Shown here one piece after another: positions 24,928 to 33,101 of a stretch of 64,000 nt of DNA. Source of the stretch: Aeromicrobium marinum DSM 15272 (GTDB taxonomy: Bacteria; Actinomycetota; Actinomycetes; Propionibacteriales; Nocardioidaceae); the NCBI RefSeq assembly GCF_000160775.2, contig NZ_CM001024.1, positions 2,091,163-2,155,162 of the forward strand. Direction: 5' to 3'. Under the pieces are notes generated by a model. It ran no database searches. It was given only the letters and a program-made list of their open reading frames with translations, and was not told the DNA's origin. Both the position numbers and the translations under genes were made by a program. How positions within the stretch are numbered: position 1 is the stretch's first letter; the number at the start of each line of letters is the position of its first letter.

Positions 24928-25905
24928 ATGACCGACACCTTCAAGGACCGCGCCGAGGACGTGGCGCGCAGGGTGCACGACCGGCTCCCCCGCCCGTGGC
25001 AACGCGCGTGGACGCTGATCGGCCGCACCGGACGTGAGGCGGTCGACGACCGGGTGCCCGGCCTGGCCGCGGAGATCGCCCTGTTCACGATGATCTCCCT
25101 GCCGGCGCTGATCCTGGTCGTCCTCGGTTCGCTCGGCTTCGTCGCCGATGCCCTCGGACCTGCGGGCGCCCAGGAGCTGAACCGGATCGTCTTCGAGCTG
25201 CCCCGGGGGTTCTTCTCGGACCGGGTCTACGCGTCGTACGAGAATCTCGCCACCCGGGTGCTGGCCGACGGCCGCGCCGATGTCATCTCCATCGGTGCGC
25301 TGCTGAGCCTGTGGACCGGGTCCCGGGCCACGAACCGGGCGCTCGAGACGATCACCATCGCCTACGACATCGACCGGCCCCGGCCGGGGTGGCGTCGCCG
25401 TCTGCTGGCACTCGGTCTGACCGTGGCCGGCCTGCTCGCCGCGATCGCGATCCTTCCGCTGCTGGTGCTCGGCCCCCGGGTGGTCGAGTGGCTCGCACCC
25501 GAAGCCGTCGCCTCCGCGACGCTGACGGTGCTCGGGGCGTTGTACTGGCCCGTGCTGGGCCTGCTGGCGATCACGGCCCTCGCGAGCCTCTACCACCTCG
25601 GGGTCCCCTGGCGGACGCCGTGGCGCCGCGACCTCCCCGGGGCGGCGCTGGCGATGATCGTGTGGCTGCTGGCCGCCGCCGGCCTGCGCGCGTACCTGGC
25701 CGCGACCATCGGCTCCGACGCGGTGTTCAGCCAGCTGGCCGTGCCGATCGCGATCGTGCTGTGGCTCTACGTCTCCTCCGTCGCCGTGCTGCTGGGCGCC
25801 GAGCTCAACGCCGAGATCGAGAGGATGTGGCCCACGACCGGCCTGCGGCCGGACCTCGGTCCGGGCGAGCCGCCTACTGCACCGGTGCGCCCCGCAGGGC
25901 GGTGA
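24928..25905 (+). CDS. YihY/virulence factor BrkB family membrane protein
   Basis: This 325-residue integral membrane protein has about six hydrophobic segments, starting with LFTMISLPALILVVLGSLG. The P-x-x-x-PWRTPWRRDLPGAALA segment and the late AVPIAIVLWLYVSSVAVLLGAELNAEIE are the YihY/BrkB family signature. Its function in bacteria is not settled; it does not bind RNA despite older annotation. The ATG at 24928 was chosen as the last start before the conserved part; a GTG 42 bases earlier is possible. It overlaps the convergent NMO-like gene by 32 bases at the 3' ends and is probably unrelated to sterol use. Confidence 0.85.
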   Translation: MTDTFKDRAEDVARRVHDRLPRPWQRAWTLIGRTGREAVDDRVPGLAAEIALFTMISLPALILVVLGSLGFVADALGPAGAQELNRIVFELPRGFFSDRVYASYENLATRVLADGRADVISIGALLSLWTGSRATNRALETITIAYDIDRPRPGWRRRLLALGLTVAGLLAAIAILPLLVLGPRVVEWLAPEAVASATLTVLGALYWPVLGLLAITALASLYHLGVPWRTPWRRDLPGAALAMIVWLLAAAGLRAYLAATIGSDAVFSQLAVPIAIVLWLYVSSVAVLLGAELNAEIERMWPTTGLRPDLGPGEPPTAPVRPAGR

Positions 25906-26989
25906 GCCGGTCGACGGTCTCCTCGTACTCGGCGACCAGGTCGGCCATGACGTCGGCCACCGAACGGACCTCGTTCATGGTGCCGACGATCTGACCCACC
26001 GGCATCGAGATCACGTCGGGGTCGCCGGCGGAGTTCATCCGGCTGTGCGCGTCTGACACCAGCAGGTTCTGCAGCGGCATCGGCAGCGGCTTCGGCGCGT
26101 CCTCGGCCTCCCATGCCTGCGTCCACCTGGTCTTGAGCAGCCGGGCCGGCTTGCCGGTGTAGACCCGCGTGCGCACCGTGTCGGCGCTGGACGCGCGCAG
26201 GAACGCCTCGGTCATGCCCTTGTTGGAGTTGAGGTTCTCGTACTCCTTCGTGGTCAACCAGACCGAGCCGTTCCACACCCCCTGGGCACCGAGGGCCATC
26301 GACGCGGCGATCTGGCGACCCCGCCCGATGCCGCCGGCGCCGAGGACGGCGACGTCCGGTCCGACCGCGTCGACGATCTCGGGGGTCAGCACCATGCTGG
26401 CGATCTCGCCGGTGTGACCGCCGGCCTCGTAGCCCTGGGCGATGATGATGTCGACGCCGTTGGCGACGTGGGTCATCGCGTGCTTGGCGGCACCGGCGAG
26501 TGCCGCCACCTGCACGCCGGCCGCATGGGCCTGCTCGATGACGTCCTTCGGCGGCGAGCCGAGCGCGTTCGCGATCAGCACGGGCCGGTGACTCAGGGCC
26601 ACGTCGACGTGCGACCGGGCGACGGAGTGCAGCCAGCCGAGCACCCCGTCCCGCCCCTCACCCTCGGGCAGCGGCGGAACGCCCAGCTGCTGCAGGGTGC
26701 GCTCCACGAAGCTCATGTGCGCCTCGGGGATCATCGCCTGCAGGTCGACGGCCTTGCCCTCGGTGGGCACCGTCATCGGCATGACGACGTCGACGCCGTA
26801 GGGCTTGCCGTCGGTGTTGTCGTCGAGCCAGGTGAGGGTCCGGTCGAGCTCGGCGGGGTCGTTGAAGCGGACCGCACCGAGCACCCCCAGACCACCGGCG
26901 CGGGACACCGCAGCGGCGACGTGCTCGGACGGGGTGAAGGCGAAGATCGGGTACTCGATCCCGAACCGGTCACAGAGCTCAGTGCGCAT
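25874..26989 (-). CDS. NMO-family flavin-dependent oxidoreductase
   Basis: This 371-residue FMN TIM-barrel protein belongs to the nitronate monooxygenase / enoyl-reductase-II family. It shows PIFAFTPSEHVAAAVSRAGG at the start, AQGYEAGGHTGE at the phosphate end, and VLGAGGIGRGRQIAASMALGAQGV. It overlaps the fadD19 stop by 11 bases and is in the same KstR-linked operon, so it probably acts on a steroid CoA intermediate, as IpdC does on ring C/D intermediates. True nitronate activity is less likely in this setting. It is a distant paralogue of ipdC at 59868. Confidence 0.8.
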   Translation of the reverse strand: MRTELCDRFGIEYPIFAFTPSEHVAAAVSRAGGLGVLGAVRFNDPAELDRTLTWLDDNTDGKPYGVDVVMPMTVPTEGKAVDLQAMIPEAHMSFVERTLQQLGVPPLPEGEGRDGVLGWLHSVARSHVDVALSHRPVLIANALGSPPKDVIEQAHAAGVQVAALAGAAKHAMTHVANGVDIIIAQGYEAGGHTGEIASMVLTPEIVDAVGPDVAVLGAGGIGRGRQIAASMALGAQGVWNGSVWLTTKEYENLNSNKGMTEAFLRASSADTVRTRVYTGKPARLLKTRWTQAWEAEDAPKPLPMPLQNLLVSDAHSRMNSAGDPDVISMPVGQIVGTMNEVRSVADVMADLVAEYEETVDRLTALRGAPVQ

Positions 26990-28619
26990 CGACGTTCTCC
27001 TGGCTCGAGAGGCGGGCGGCCTCGGCGTGCTCCTTGGCGGCGGGGTAGTTGGCCTTGCCGGTGGCGCTGCGCGGGATCTTGTCGATGATCGCCACCGACC
27101 GCGGCAGCTTGTAGCCCGACAGCAGGGGCCGCAGGAACGCCCGGAGGTCCTCCAGCGTGGGGTGCGCGTCCGACCGGGGCTGCACGACCGCCGAGACCTG
27201 CTGGCCCCACCGGTCGTCGCTGAGGCCGACCACCAGCGCGTCGTACACGCCGGGGTGTCCCTTCAGGGCCATCTCGACCTCCTCGGGGTACACCTTCTCG
27301 CCGCCGGTGTTGATGCAGTTCGAGCCGCGGCCGAGCAACGTCACCTTGCCGTCGGCCTCGATCCGGGCGAAGTCGCCGGGGATCGCGTAGCGCACCCCGT
27401 CGACGTCGACGAAGGTCTTGGCGGACTTCTCGGGGTCGCGGTAGTAGCCCAGCGGCACGCTGCCCGACCGGGCGAGACGACCGACCTGACCGACCGCGGT
27501 GCCGTCGATCGGTCGGTTGTCGTCGTCGAGGACGACCGTCTCGGCGCCGAGGGCCACGACCGGGCCCTGGCCCTGGATGTTCTCGCTGTCCTGCAGTCCG
27601 GTGCCGGAGAACCCGGTCTCGGACGAGCCCACGGAGTCGGTGAAGAACGCGTTGGGGAAGGCCGCCATCCAGGTCTCCTTGACCGGGCGGCTGAAGATCG
27701 CGGCGCTGCTGGCGATGGCGATCAGCGAGCTGCCGTCGAAGCTGCCCGCCTGGTAGGCCTCGATCAGCGGACGCGCCATGGCGTCACCGGTCATGAAGAT
27801 CAGCTGGACCTTCTCGCGGTCGACGATCTCCCAGGTGCGCACCGGGTCGAACTGCGGCTCCAGGATCGTCAGGTGGCCCGCGAACAGGTGCATCAGCATC
27901 GCCGCCTGGGCCCCGCCGTGCATCAGCGGGCTGAGCGGGAAGGTGACCATCGGGTCGCTGGTGCGCGCCGACTCGGACTGGGTGTACTCCTCGATGCGCT
28001 CACCGGACATGAAGTCGATGCCGCCGCCGAGCACCCGCCAGAAGTCCTCGTGGCGCCACATGACGCCCTTGGGGAAGCCGGTGGTGCCGCCGGTGTAGAC
28101 GATGTAGAGGTCGTCGCCGCTGCGCTCGCCGAAGTCGCGGTCGGCGCTCTGGCCGGCGAGGGCGTCGTCCCAGGAGATCCCGCCGTAGCCGGCGATGTCG
28201 GCCGCGTTGTCGGGGTCGGTCGGGTCCGGCATGGCGACGACCGTGGTGAGCCCGGCGTGCTGGGGGGCGACCTTCGCGACCAGGTCGGCGTAGGTGCGCT
28301 CGTGCAGCAGGGCCACCATGTCGGAGTTGTCGATGAGGTAGTTCAGCTCGCCCTCGACGTAGCGGTAGTTGACGTTGATCGCGACGGCGCGGATCTTGAA
28401 GATCGCGAGCAGGGCGACGACGTGCTCGATGCTGTTCTTGGCGTAGATCCCCACGTGGTCGCCGTGGCCGACGCCACGCGACGCGAGGAAGTGCGCCACC
28501 TGGTTGGCCTGGCTCTCCAGCTCGGCGTAGGAGGCCTTGCGGCTCCCGACCTGCAGGACGGGACGGTCCGGAACGACGTCGACGGCGTGCTCGAACAGGT
28601 CAGCGATATTCAGTGCCAT
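26979..28619 (-). CDS. fadD19: Steroid acyl-CoA ligase FadD19
   Basis: FadD19 activates the C26/C27 carboxylated sterol side chain to its CoA ester and is known to be needed for C-24-branched sterols. The 546-residue protein has the ANL ATP loop YTGGTTGFPKG, SVGSSETG, and the C-terminal GDFARIEADGKVTLLGRGSNCINTGGEKVYPEE region (in parts), ending with the catalytic-lysine loop PRSATGKANYP. It diverges from echA19 across a KstR-type operator only 12 bases from its ATG, matching the Rv3515c/Rv3516 pair. Confidence 0.93.
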   Translation of the reverse strand: MALNIADLFEHAVDVVPDRPVLQVGSRKASYAELESQANQVAHFLASRGVGHGDHVGIYAKNSIEHVVALLAIFKIRAVAINVNYRYVEGELNYLIDNSDMVALLHERTYADLVAKVAPQHAGLTTVVAMPDPTDPDNAADIAGYGGISWDDALAGQSADRDFGERSGDDLYIVYTGGTTGFPKGVMWRHEDFWRVLGGGIDFMSGERIEEYTQSESARTSDPMVTFPLSPLMHGGAQAAMLMHLFAGHLTILEPQFDPVRTWEIVDREKVQLIFMTGDAMARPLIEAYQAGSFDGSSLIAIASSAAIFSRPVKETWMAAFPNAFFTDSVGSSETGFSGTGLQDSENIQGQGPVVALGAETVVLDDDNRPIDGTAVGQVGRLARSGSVPLGYYRDPEKSAKTFVDVDGVRYAIPGDFARIEADGKVTLLGRGSNCINTGGEKVYPEEVEMALKGHPGVYDALVVGLSDDRWGQQVSAVVQPRSDAHPTLEDLRAFLRPLLSGYKLPRSVAIIDKIPRSATGKANYPAAKEHAEAARLSSQENVDAH

Positions 28620-28630
28620 GCGCCCAAGAC

Positions 28631-28644
28631 TAGAACACGTTCTC
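28631..28644. promoter_or_regulatory. KstR-type operator between fadD19 and echA19
   Basis: TAGAACACGTTCTC fits TnnAACnnGTTnn with the final A replaced by C; symmetry continues to ACT on the left. The divergent start codons stand 12 and 23 bases away, leaving almost no room for leaders on either side. Confidence 0.85.
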
Positions 28645-28666
28645 GTTTTTGACTACGCTCTCCCCC

Positions 28667-29467
28667 ATGTCGGAAACGAAGAACGCACCCCACTGCCTGG
28701 TCGAGCTGCACGGACGGACCCTCGTGGTCACCATGAACCGTCCGGAGGCGCGCAACGCGCTCTCAGGCGAGATGTTGGAGATCATGAGCGACGCCTGGGA
28801 CCGGGCGAACTCCGACCCCGAGGTCCTCGTCGTGATCCTCACCGGCGCCGGGGGCTACTTCTGCGCCGGCGCAGACCTGAAGGCCATGTCGTCGTCCGCG
28901 CCGAGCGACAAGTTCGAGTCCGGCGAGTTCGACCCCGCCCGCATCAAGTCGCTGCTCAAGGGGTTCCGCCTCACCAAGCCGCTCATCGCCGCGGTCGAGG
29001 GTCCCGCGATCGCCGGCGGCACCGAGATCCTGCAGGCCACCGACATCCGGATCGCGGGCGAGTCGGCCCGTTTCGGTGTCTCCGAGCCCAAGTGGGGCCT
29101 GTACCCGCTCGGCGGATCGGCCGTGCGCCTGCCGCGCCAGCTGCCCTACACGGTGGCGGCCGACCTGCTGCTGACCGGCCGGCACGTGAAGGCACCCGAG
29201 GCCAAGGAGATCGGCCTGATCGGTCACGTGGTGCCCGACGGCGAGGCCCTGGCCAAGGCCCACGAGATCGCCGACGTCATCGCGGCGAACGGCCCGCTGG
29301 CCGTCCAGGCCGTGCTGAAGACCATCCGTGACTCCGAGGGCAAGCACGAGGACGACTGCTGGGCGGCCGACGCCGCGGTCGGCGCCGCGGTGTTCGCGTC
29401 CGAGGACGCCAAGGAGGGACCGCGCGCCTTCGCCGAGAAGCGCAAGCCCGACTTCCAGGGCCGCTAG
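28667..29467 (+). CDS. echA19: Enoyl-CoA hydratase EchA19
   Basis: EchA19 hydrates the steroid enoyl-CoA produced in side-chain beta-oxidation. The 266-residue crotonase has the oxyanion-hole segments [13 protein letters not shown] and [11 protein letters not shown], and [18 protein letters not shown] with the catalytic Glu position. The ATG at 28667 was chosen over a TTG 18 bases upstream because it begins the conserved part. It is divergent from fadD19, as in Rv3516. It is followed eight bases later by the convergent F420-dependent oxidoreductase gene. Confidence 0.92.
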   Translation: MSETKNAPHCLVELHGRTLVVTMNRPEARNALSGEMLEIMSDAWDRANSDPEVLVVILTGAGGYFCAGADLKAMSSSAPSDKFESGEFDPARIKSLLKGFRLTKPLIAAVEGPAIAGGTEILQATDIRIAGESARFGVSEPKWGLYPLGGSAVRLPRQLPYTVAADLLLTGRHVKAPEAKEIGLIGHVVPDGEALAKAHEIADVIAANGPLAVQAVLKTIRDSEGKHEDDCWAADAAVGAAVFASEDAKEGPRAFAEKRKPDFQGR

Positions 29468-29474
29468 GCAGGCG

Positions 29475-30497
29475 TCAGCTCGACGCCGCCGCCGCAAGGT
29501 CCAACGCGAGACCGTCGGCAGGCTGGTAGGGCATCGACAGCGTCACCCGGTCCACCAGGCCGGCGAACCGCTCACGCAGCGCGGCGCCCGCGGCGGACAC
29601 CTCTCCGACCACGGCGAAGGTGTTCAGCACCTCGTCGTCGATGAGGTCGGCCAGCTCGGCCCACCGGCCGGTCTTGGAGAAGGTGTTGGCCTCCTCGTGC
29701 AGGTCGCCCCACCCGTGGTGGTCCAGGACGGGCCGGTAGGCAGGTGTCGAGGCGTAGAAGCCGATCTGCTTCCGCGTCCCGGCGATCGCTGCCGCCAAGG
29801 CCTCCTCGGTGTGGCCGGTGGCGACCATGGCCATCGTGGTCGTGGCGAAGGAGTGGTCCGGCCGGCCCGAACGGGCTTCGGTCAGCTGCGGGACCATGAC
29901 CTCGGCCAGGTAGCGGCGCGAGATCAGGGGATGGCAGATGATCCCGTCGCCCACGGTCCCGGCCGTCCTGACCATCAGCGGCCCCACGGCGGCGATCCAG
30001 ACCCGGGGCGAGTCGAAGCCCAGCGGGCCCGGGTTGAACAGCGGCGGCATCAGGGTGTGCGAGTAGAAGTCACCGCGGAAGTCCAACGCCTCGCCGGTCT
30101 GCCAACAGTTCCAGATGGCGCGCAGTGCCTCGACGTACTCCGCCATCCGCTTCGCCGGCTCGGACCACGGCATGTCGTAGCGGCGCGTGATGTGGGCCTT
30201 GATCTGAGATCCCAGGCCCAGGATCGAGCGGCCGCCCGCAAGCTGGTGCAGGTCGTACGCCGAGTAGGCCATCGACATCGGCGTCCGGGCGAACGCGAGC
30301 GCGATGCCCGAGCCGATCTCCAGCGTCCGGGTGTTCGCGGCCGCCATGGCCAGGGTGATGAACGGGTCGTGATGACCTTCGGGCACGAACAGCCCGCCGA
30401 CGACGCCCCGGTCCTCGGCCTCCCTGGCCGTCACGCCACCGAGGGCGGGGCTGCCGTGGAAGGCCATGTCGATCGCCAACGGTGTCTCGTCGGTCAT
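29475..30497 (-). CDS. LLM-class F420-dependent oxidoreductase (Rv3520c-like)
   Basis: This 340-residue TIM-barrel protein of the luciferase-like monooxygenase class should use cofactor F420. Visible parts are LFVPEGHHDPFITLAMAA, the family GSGIALAFARTPMSMAYSAYDL, ILGLGSQIKAHITRRY, and the C-terminal loop. The closest known relative by context is Rv3520c, which stands beside the ltp3/ltp4/OB-fold genes in M. tuberculosis as it does here. It follows the acyl-CoA ligase gene by 67 bases and probably belongs to the operon starting at 32969. The steroid substrate is unknown. Confidence 0.88.
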   Translation of the reverse strand: MTDETPLAIDMAFHGSPALGGVTAREAEDRGVVGGLFVPEGHHDPFITLAMAAANTRTLEIGSGIALAFARTPMSMAYSAYDLHQLAGGRSILGLGSQIKAHITRRYDMPWSEPAKRMAEYVEALRAIWNCWQTGEALDFRGDFYSHTLMPPLFNPGPLGFDSPRVWIAAVGPLMVRTAGTVGDGIICHPLISRRYLAEVMVPQLTEARSGRPDHSFATTTMAMVATGHTEEALAAAIAGTRKQIGFYASTPAYRPVLDHHGWGDLHEEANTFSKTGRWAELADLIDDEVLNTFAVVGEVSAAGAALRERFAGLVDRVTLSMPYQPADGLALDLAAAASS

Positions 30498-30564
30498 GCC
30501 GGTCTCCTCATCATCGTCATCGGGCGTGTCGACCGGCCATCCCCCGACCCCGCGGGCCGCGACG

Positions 30565-32121
30565 TCAGAACTGGGCGCGAAGGGCCTTCTTGTCGGGCTT
30601 GCCCAGGGCCGTCAGGGGAAGGGAGTCCACGACGACGACCTGCTTGGGCGACTGCACCGAACCCTTGCGCTCCTTGACCAGCGCCTGGATCTCCTGGGTC
30701 ACCCGCGCGATCGACTCGTCGTCCCGCGGCTCGTCCGGCCGCAGCACCACGACGGCCGTGACCGCCTCACCGAACTTGTCGTCGGACACGCCGATGACGC
30801 CCACCTGCGCGACCGCCGGGTGCTCGCCGATGACGTCCTCGACCTCCCGGGGGAACACGTTGAAGCCGCCGGTCACGATCATGTCCTTGATCCGGTCGAC
30901 GATGTACCAGAACCCGTCCTCGTCCTCGCGGGCCACGTCACCGGTGTGCAGCCAGCCGCCGCGGAACGCCTCGGCGGTCTCCTCCGGCTTGTTCCAGTAG
31001 CCACCGGCCAGCACCGGTCCGGCCACGCAGATCTCGCCCGGCTGCCCCTGCTCGACCGGCTGCCCGTCCTCGCCGAGCAACGCCGTGCGCAGGAACGCGC
31101 TCGGCCGGCCGCAGCTGGCGAGCCGCTCCGGGGTGTGGTCGGCCTTGGCGAGGTACGTGATGACCATGGGGCACTCGGACTGTCCGAAGTACTGCGCGAA
31201 GATCGGACCGAACCGGTCGATCGCCTCCGCCAGACGCGTGGGGTTGATCGCCGCGGCGCCGTAGTACACGGTCTCCAGGCTCGACAGGTCCCGGGTGCGG
31301 GAGTCGGGGTGGTCCATCAGCGCGTACAGCATGCTCGGCACGAGCATCGTCGCGGTGATCCGCTCGGCCTCGATCGTCCGCAGCACCTCGGCGGGGTCGA
31401 AGCGCGGCAGCACCACGAGGCGACCGCCCTTGGCCACGGTCGGCGCGAAGAACGCGGCGCCGGCGTGCGACAGGGGCGTGCAGATGAGGAAGGTCGGCGC
31501 CTCCGGCCACTCCCACTCGGCCAGCTGCACCTGGGTCATGGCCGCGATGCTCGACGCCGTGCCGATGACGCCCTTGGGCAGACCCGTGGTGCCGCCGGTG
31601 TAGGTGATGCCGACGACGTGGTCGGGGTCGAGGTCCTTCGCCACGAGCGGTGAGGCGTCGTACGTCGCGGCCTGCGCCGCGAGGTCGTCGATGGTGACCA
31701 CGGTGGTGAGCGTCGGCACCTTCTCCTTGAGCGCCTCCGCCCGCTCGAGGAACATCGGCACGTTGTCGACGATGAGCGCGGTGGCCCCGGCGTCGGTCAG
31801 CACGTAGGCATGGTCGTCCAGCGAGCCGAGCGGGTGCAGCGCCGTGCGCCGGTACCCCTGGGTCTGACCGGCACCGATGAGGAACAGCACCTCGGGACGG
31901 TTGGCGGCCAGCAGGCCCACCCCCGCCCCCGAGCCGGCGCCCAGGTCCTCCAGCGCCCGGACGTAGCGGCTCATCTGGTCGGCCATCTCCTGGCCGGTGA
32001 TGCTGCGGTCGCCCAGCGTCAGCACCTGGGCGTCGCGGTGCCGCCGCAACGAGTGCATCAGCATCTGGCCCGAGTGTGGCCCGTGCCGGAGCTCGGCGTC
32101 GGTGGCCCGTCCGCCGGTCAT
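30565..32121 (-). CDS. AMP-binding acyl-CoA synthetase (FadD family)
   Basis: This 518-residue ANL-superfamily ligase has the ATP loop TYTGGTTGLPKG, YYGAAAINP, YFGQSE, the hinge GWLHTGDVAREDEDGF (in parts), DRIKDMIVTGGFNVFP, and the catalytic lysine loop LTALGKPDKK. It should form a CoA thioester of a steroid-derived acid. The ATG at 32121 shares a base with the SDR stop (TGATG), so the two are coupled and read from the operator at 33010. It is not clearly one of FadD3, FadD17 or FadD19; the exact substrate is open. Confidence 0.85.
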   Translation of the reverse strand: MTGGRATDAELRHGPHSGQMLMHSLRRHRDAQVLTLGDRSITGQEMADQMSRYVRALEDLGAGSGAGVGLLAANRPEVLFLIGAGQTQGYRRTALHPLGSLDDHAYVLTDAGATALIVDNVPMFLERAEALKEKVPTLTTVVTIDDLAAQAATYDASPLVAKDLDPDHVVGITYTGGTTGLPKGVIGTASSIAAMTQVQLAEWEWPEAPTFLICTPLSHAGAAFFAPTVAKGGRLVVLPRFDPAEVLRTIEAERITATMLVPSMLYALMDHPDSRTRDLSSLETVYYGAAAINPTRLAEAIDRFGPIFAQYFGQSECPMVITYLAKADHTPERLASCGRPSAFLRTALLGEDGQPVEQGQPGEICVAGPVLAGGYWNKPEETAEAFRGGWLHTGDVAREDEDGFWYIVDRIKDMIVTGGFNVFPREVEDVIGEHPAVAQVGVIGVSDDKFGEAVTAVVVLRPDEPRDDESIARVTQEIQALVKERKGSVQSPKQVVVVDSLPLTALGKPDKKALRAQF

Positions 32122-32969
32122 CAGCGAGCCCCCCGTCCCGGGCCCTTGACCCGCGGGTGCTCGTCGAAGTCGACCGCGTCGCCGTCCTCCGGGCCGGTGG
32201 ACTTGATCGTCACCCCGCCGTCGACGTCGAGGATCGTGCCGTTGATGTAGGACGCGGCGTCGGAGGCGAGGAACAGGGCGGCGTCGGCGATGTCGTCGTG
32301 GGTCCCCCAGCGCCGCAGCGGCACCCCCTGGGTGATGCGCTCCTTGATGCCCGGGTTGGTCGCGATGACGTTGTCCATGCCCCACGAGTTCTCGATGGGG
32401 CCGGGGCTGATGCCGTTGACCCGCACGCCGGCCGGACCCCACTCGATCGCCAGCACCTTGGTGAGCATGTTGACCGCCGACTTCGCCGAGCACACGTGGC
32501 TCTGGAACGGCAGGGGCTTGACGGCCTCGGGAGCGGTGATCGCGATGAGCGACGCTCCCGGCCTGGTCAGGTGCTCGAAGCTGGCGCGGTAGAGGTTGAA
32601 GGTGCCCAGCAGGTCGATGTCGACGACCGACTTGAACGCGTTGGCCGACATCCCGAGCGCGGGGGCGTAGAAGTTGCCGGCCTGGCCGGCGACGACGATG
32701 TCGATCCCGCCGAAGGCGTCGGCGGTCTCCTGCATCGTCTCGGCCACCCGGTCGTAGTCACGCACGTCGGCGGGCAGGCCCAGCGCCTCGCCGCCGGAGT
32801 CGCGGATCTCCTGCGCGGCCGAGGCGCAGCGGTCCTCGTCGCGACTCATCACGACGACCCTGGCGCCCTGCTCGGCGTAGCGCTTGGCGATCGCGAGGTT
32901 GAATCCGCGCGTCCCGCCGGCCACGTAGGCGACCTTGCCCTCGAGGATGTTGGTGCCGAAGACCGTCAT
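32121..32969 (-). CDS. SDR lacking the catalytic Tyr (2,4-dienoyl-CoA-reductase-like)
   Basis: This 282-residue SDR has a cofactor loop AGGTRGFN. The usual Tyr-x3-Lys is replaced by Cys-Ser-Ala-Lys (SHVCSAKSAVNML) and the catalytic Ser region reads AITAPEAV. Peroxisomal 2,4-dienoyl-CoA reductases also lack the Tyr and have a similar SAKAAV helix followed by AIEWGP, so reduction of a dienoyl-CoA is the best guess. That would suit unsaturated phytosterol side chains. ATG at 32969 was chosen because the MTVFGTNILEGKVA start matches SDR N-termini. A KstR-type site stands 41 bases upstream. Confidence 0.75.
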   Translation of the reverse strand: MTVFGTNILEGKVAYVAGGTRGFNLAIAKRYAEQGARVVVMSRDEDRCASAAQEIRDSGGEALGLPADVRDYDRVAETMQETADAFGGIDIVVAGQAGNFYAPALGMSANAFKSVVDIDLLGTFNLYRASFEHLTRPGASLIAITAPEAVKPLPFQSHVCSAKSAVNMLTKVLAIEWGPAGVRVNGISPGPIENSWGMDNVIATNPGIKERITQGVPLRRWGTHDDIADAALFLASDAASYINGTILDVDGGVTIKSTGPEDGDAVDFDEHPRVKGPGRGAR

Positions 32970-33009
32970 GCGGTGTCCTTCTGTCGTCCGGTGGTGTCGG
33001 TCCCACGAG

Positions 33010-33023
33010 TGGAACACGTTCTA
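33010..33023. promoter_or_regulatory. KstR-type operator for the minus-strand SDR-FadD-F420 operon
   Basis: TGGAACACGTTCTA fits TnnAACnnGTTnnA. It lies 41 bases upstream of the SDR start at 32969. A second site 43 bases further right faces kstD, so this divergent promoter region has one operator per direction. Confidence 0.85.
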
Positions 33024-33066
33024 GTTTGGCATGGTGCCACAGCCCGCGGAAGGGCAGCGGAGAAGG

Positions 33067-33080
33067 TAGAACGTGTTCCA
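33067..33080. promoter_or_regulatory. KstR-type operator upstream of kstD
   Basis: TAGAACGTGTTCCA fits TnnAACnnGTTnnA. It ends 21 bases before the kstD ATG at 33102. Paired with the site at 33010 it brackets the divergent promoters. Confidence 0.85.
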
Positions 33081-33101
33081 TTTCTTCCCTATGGTGTCCG
33101 C

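Noticed and set aside
25874..26989. Naming the NMO-family gene ipdC
   Set aside because: A better ipdC, of exact family length and in the ipdAB operon, is at 59868; this gene is only a paralogue.
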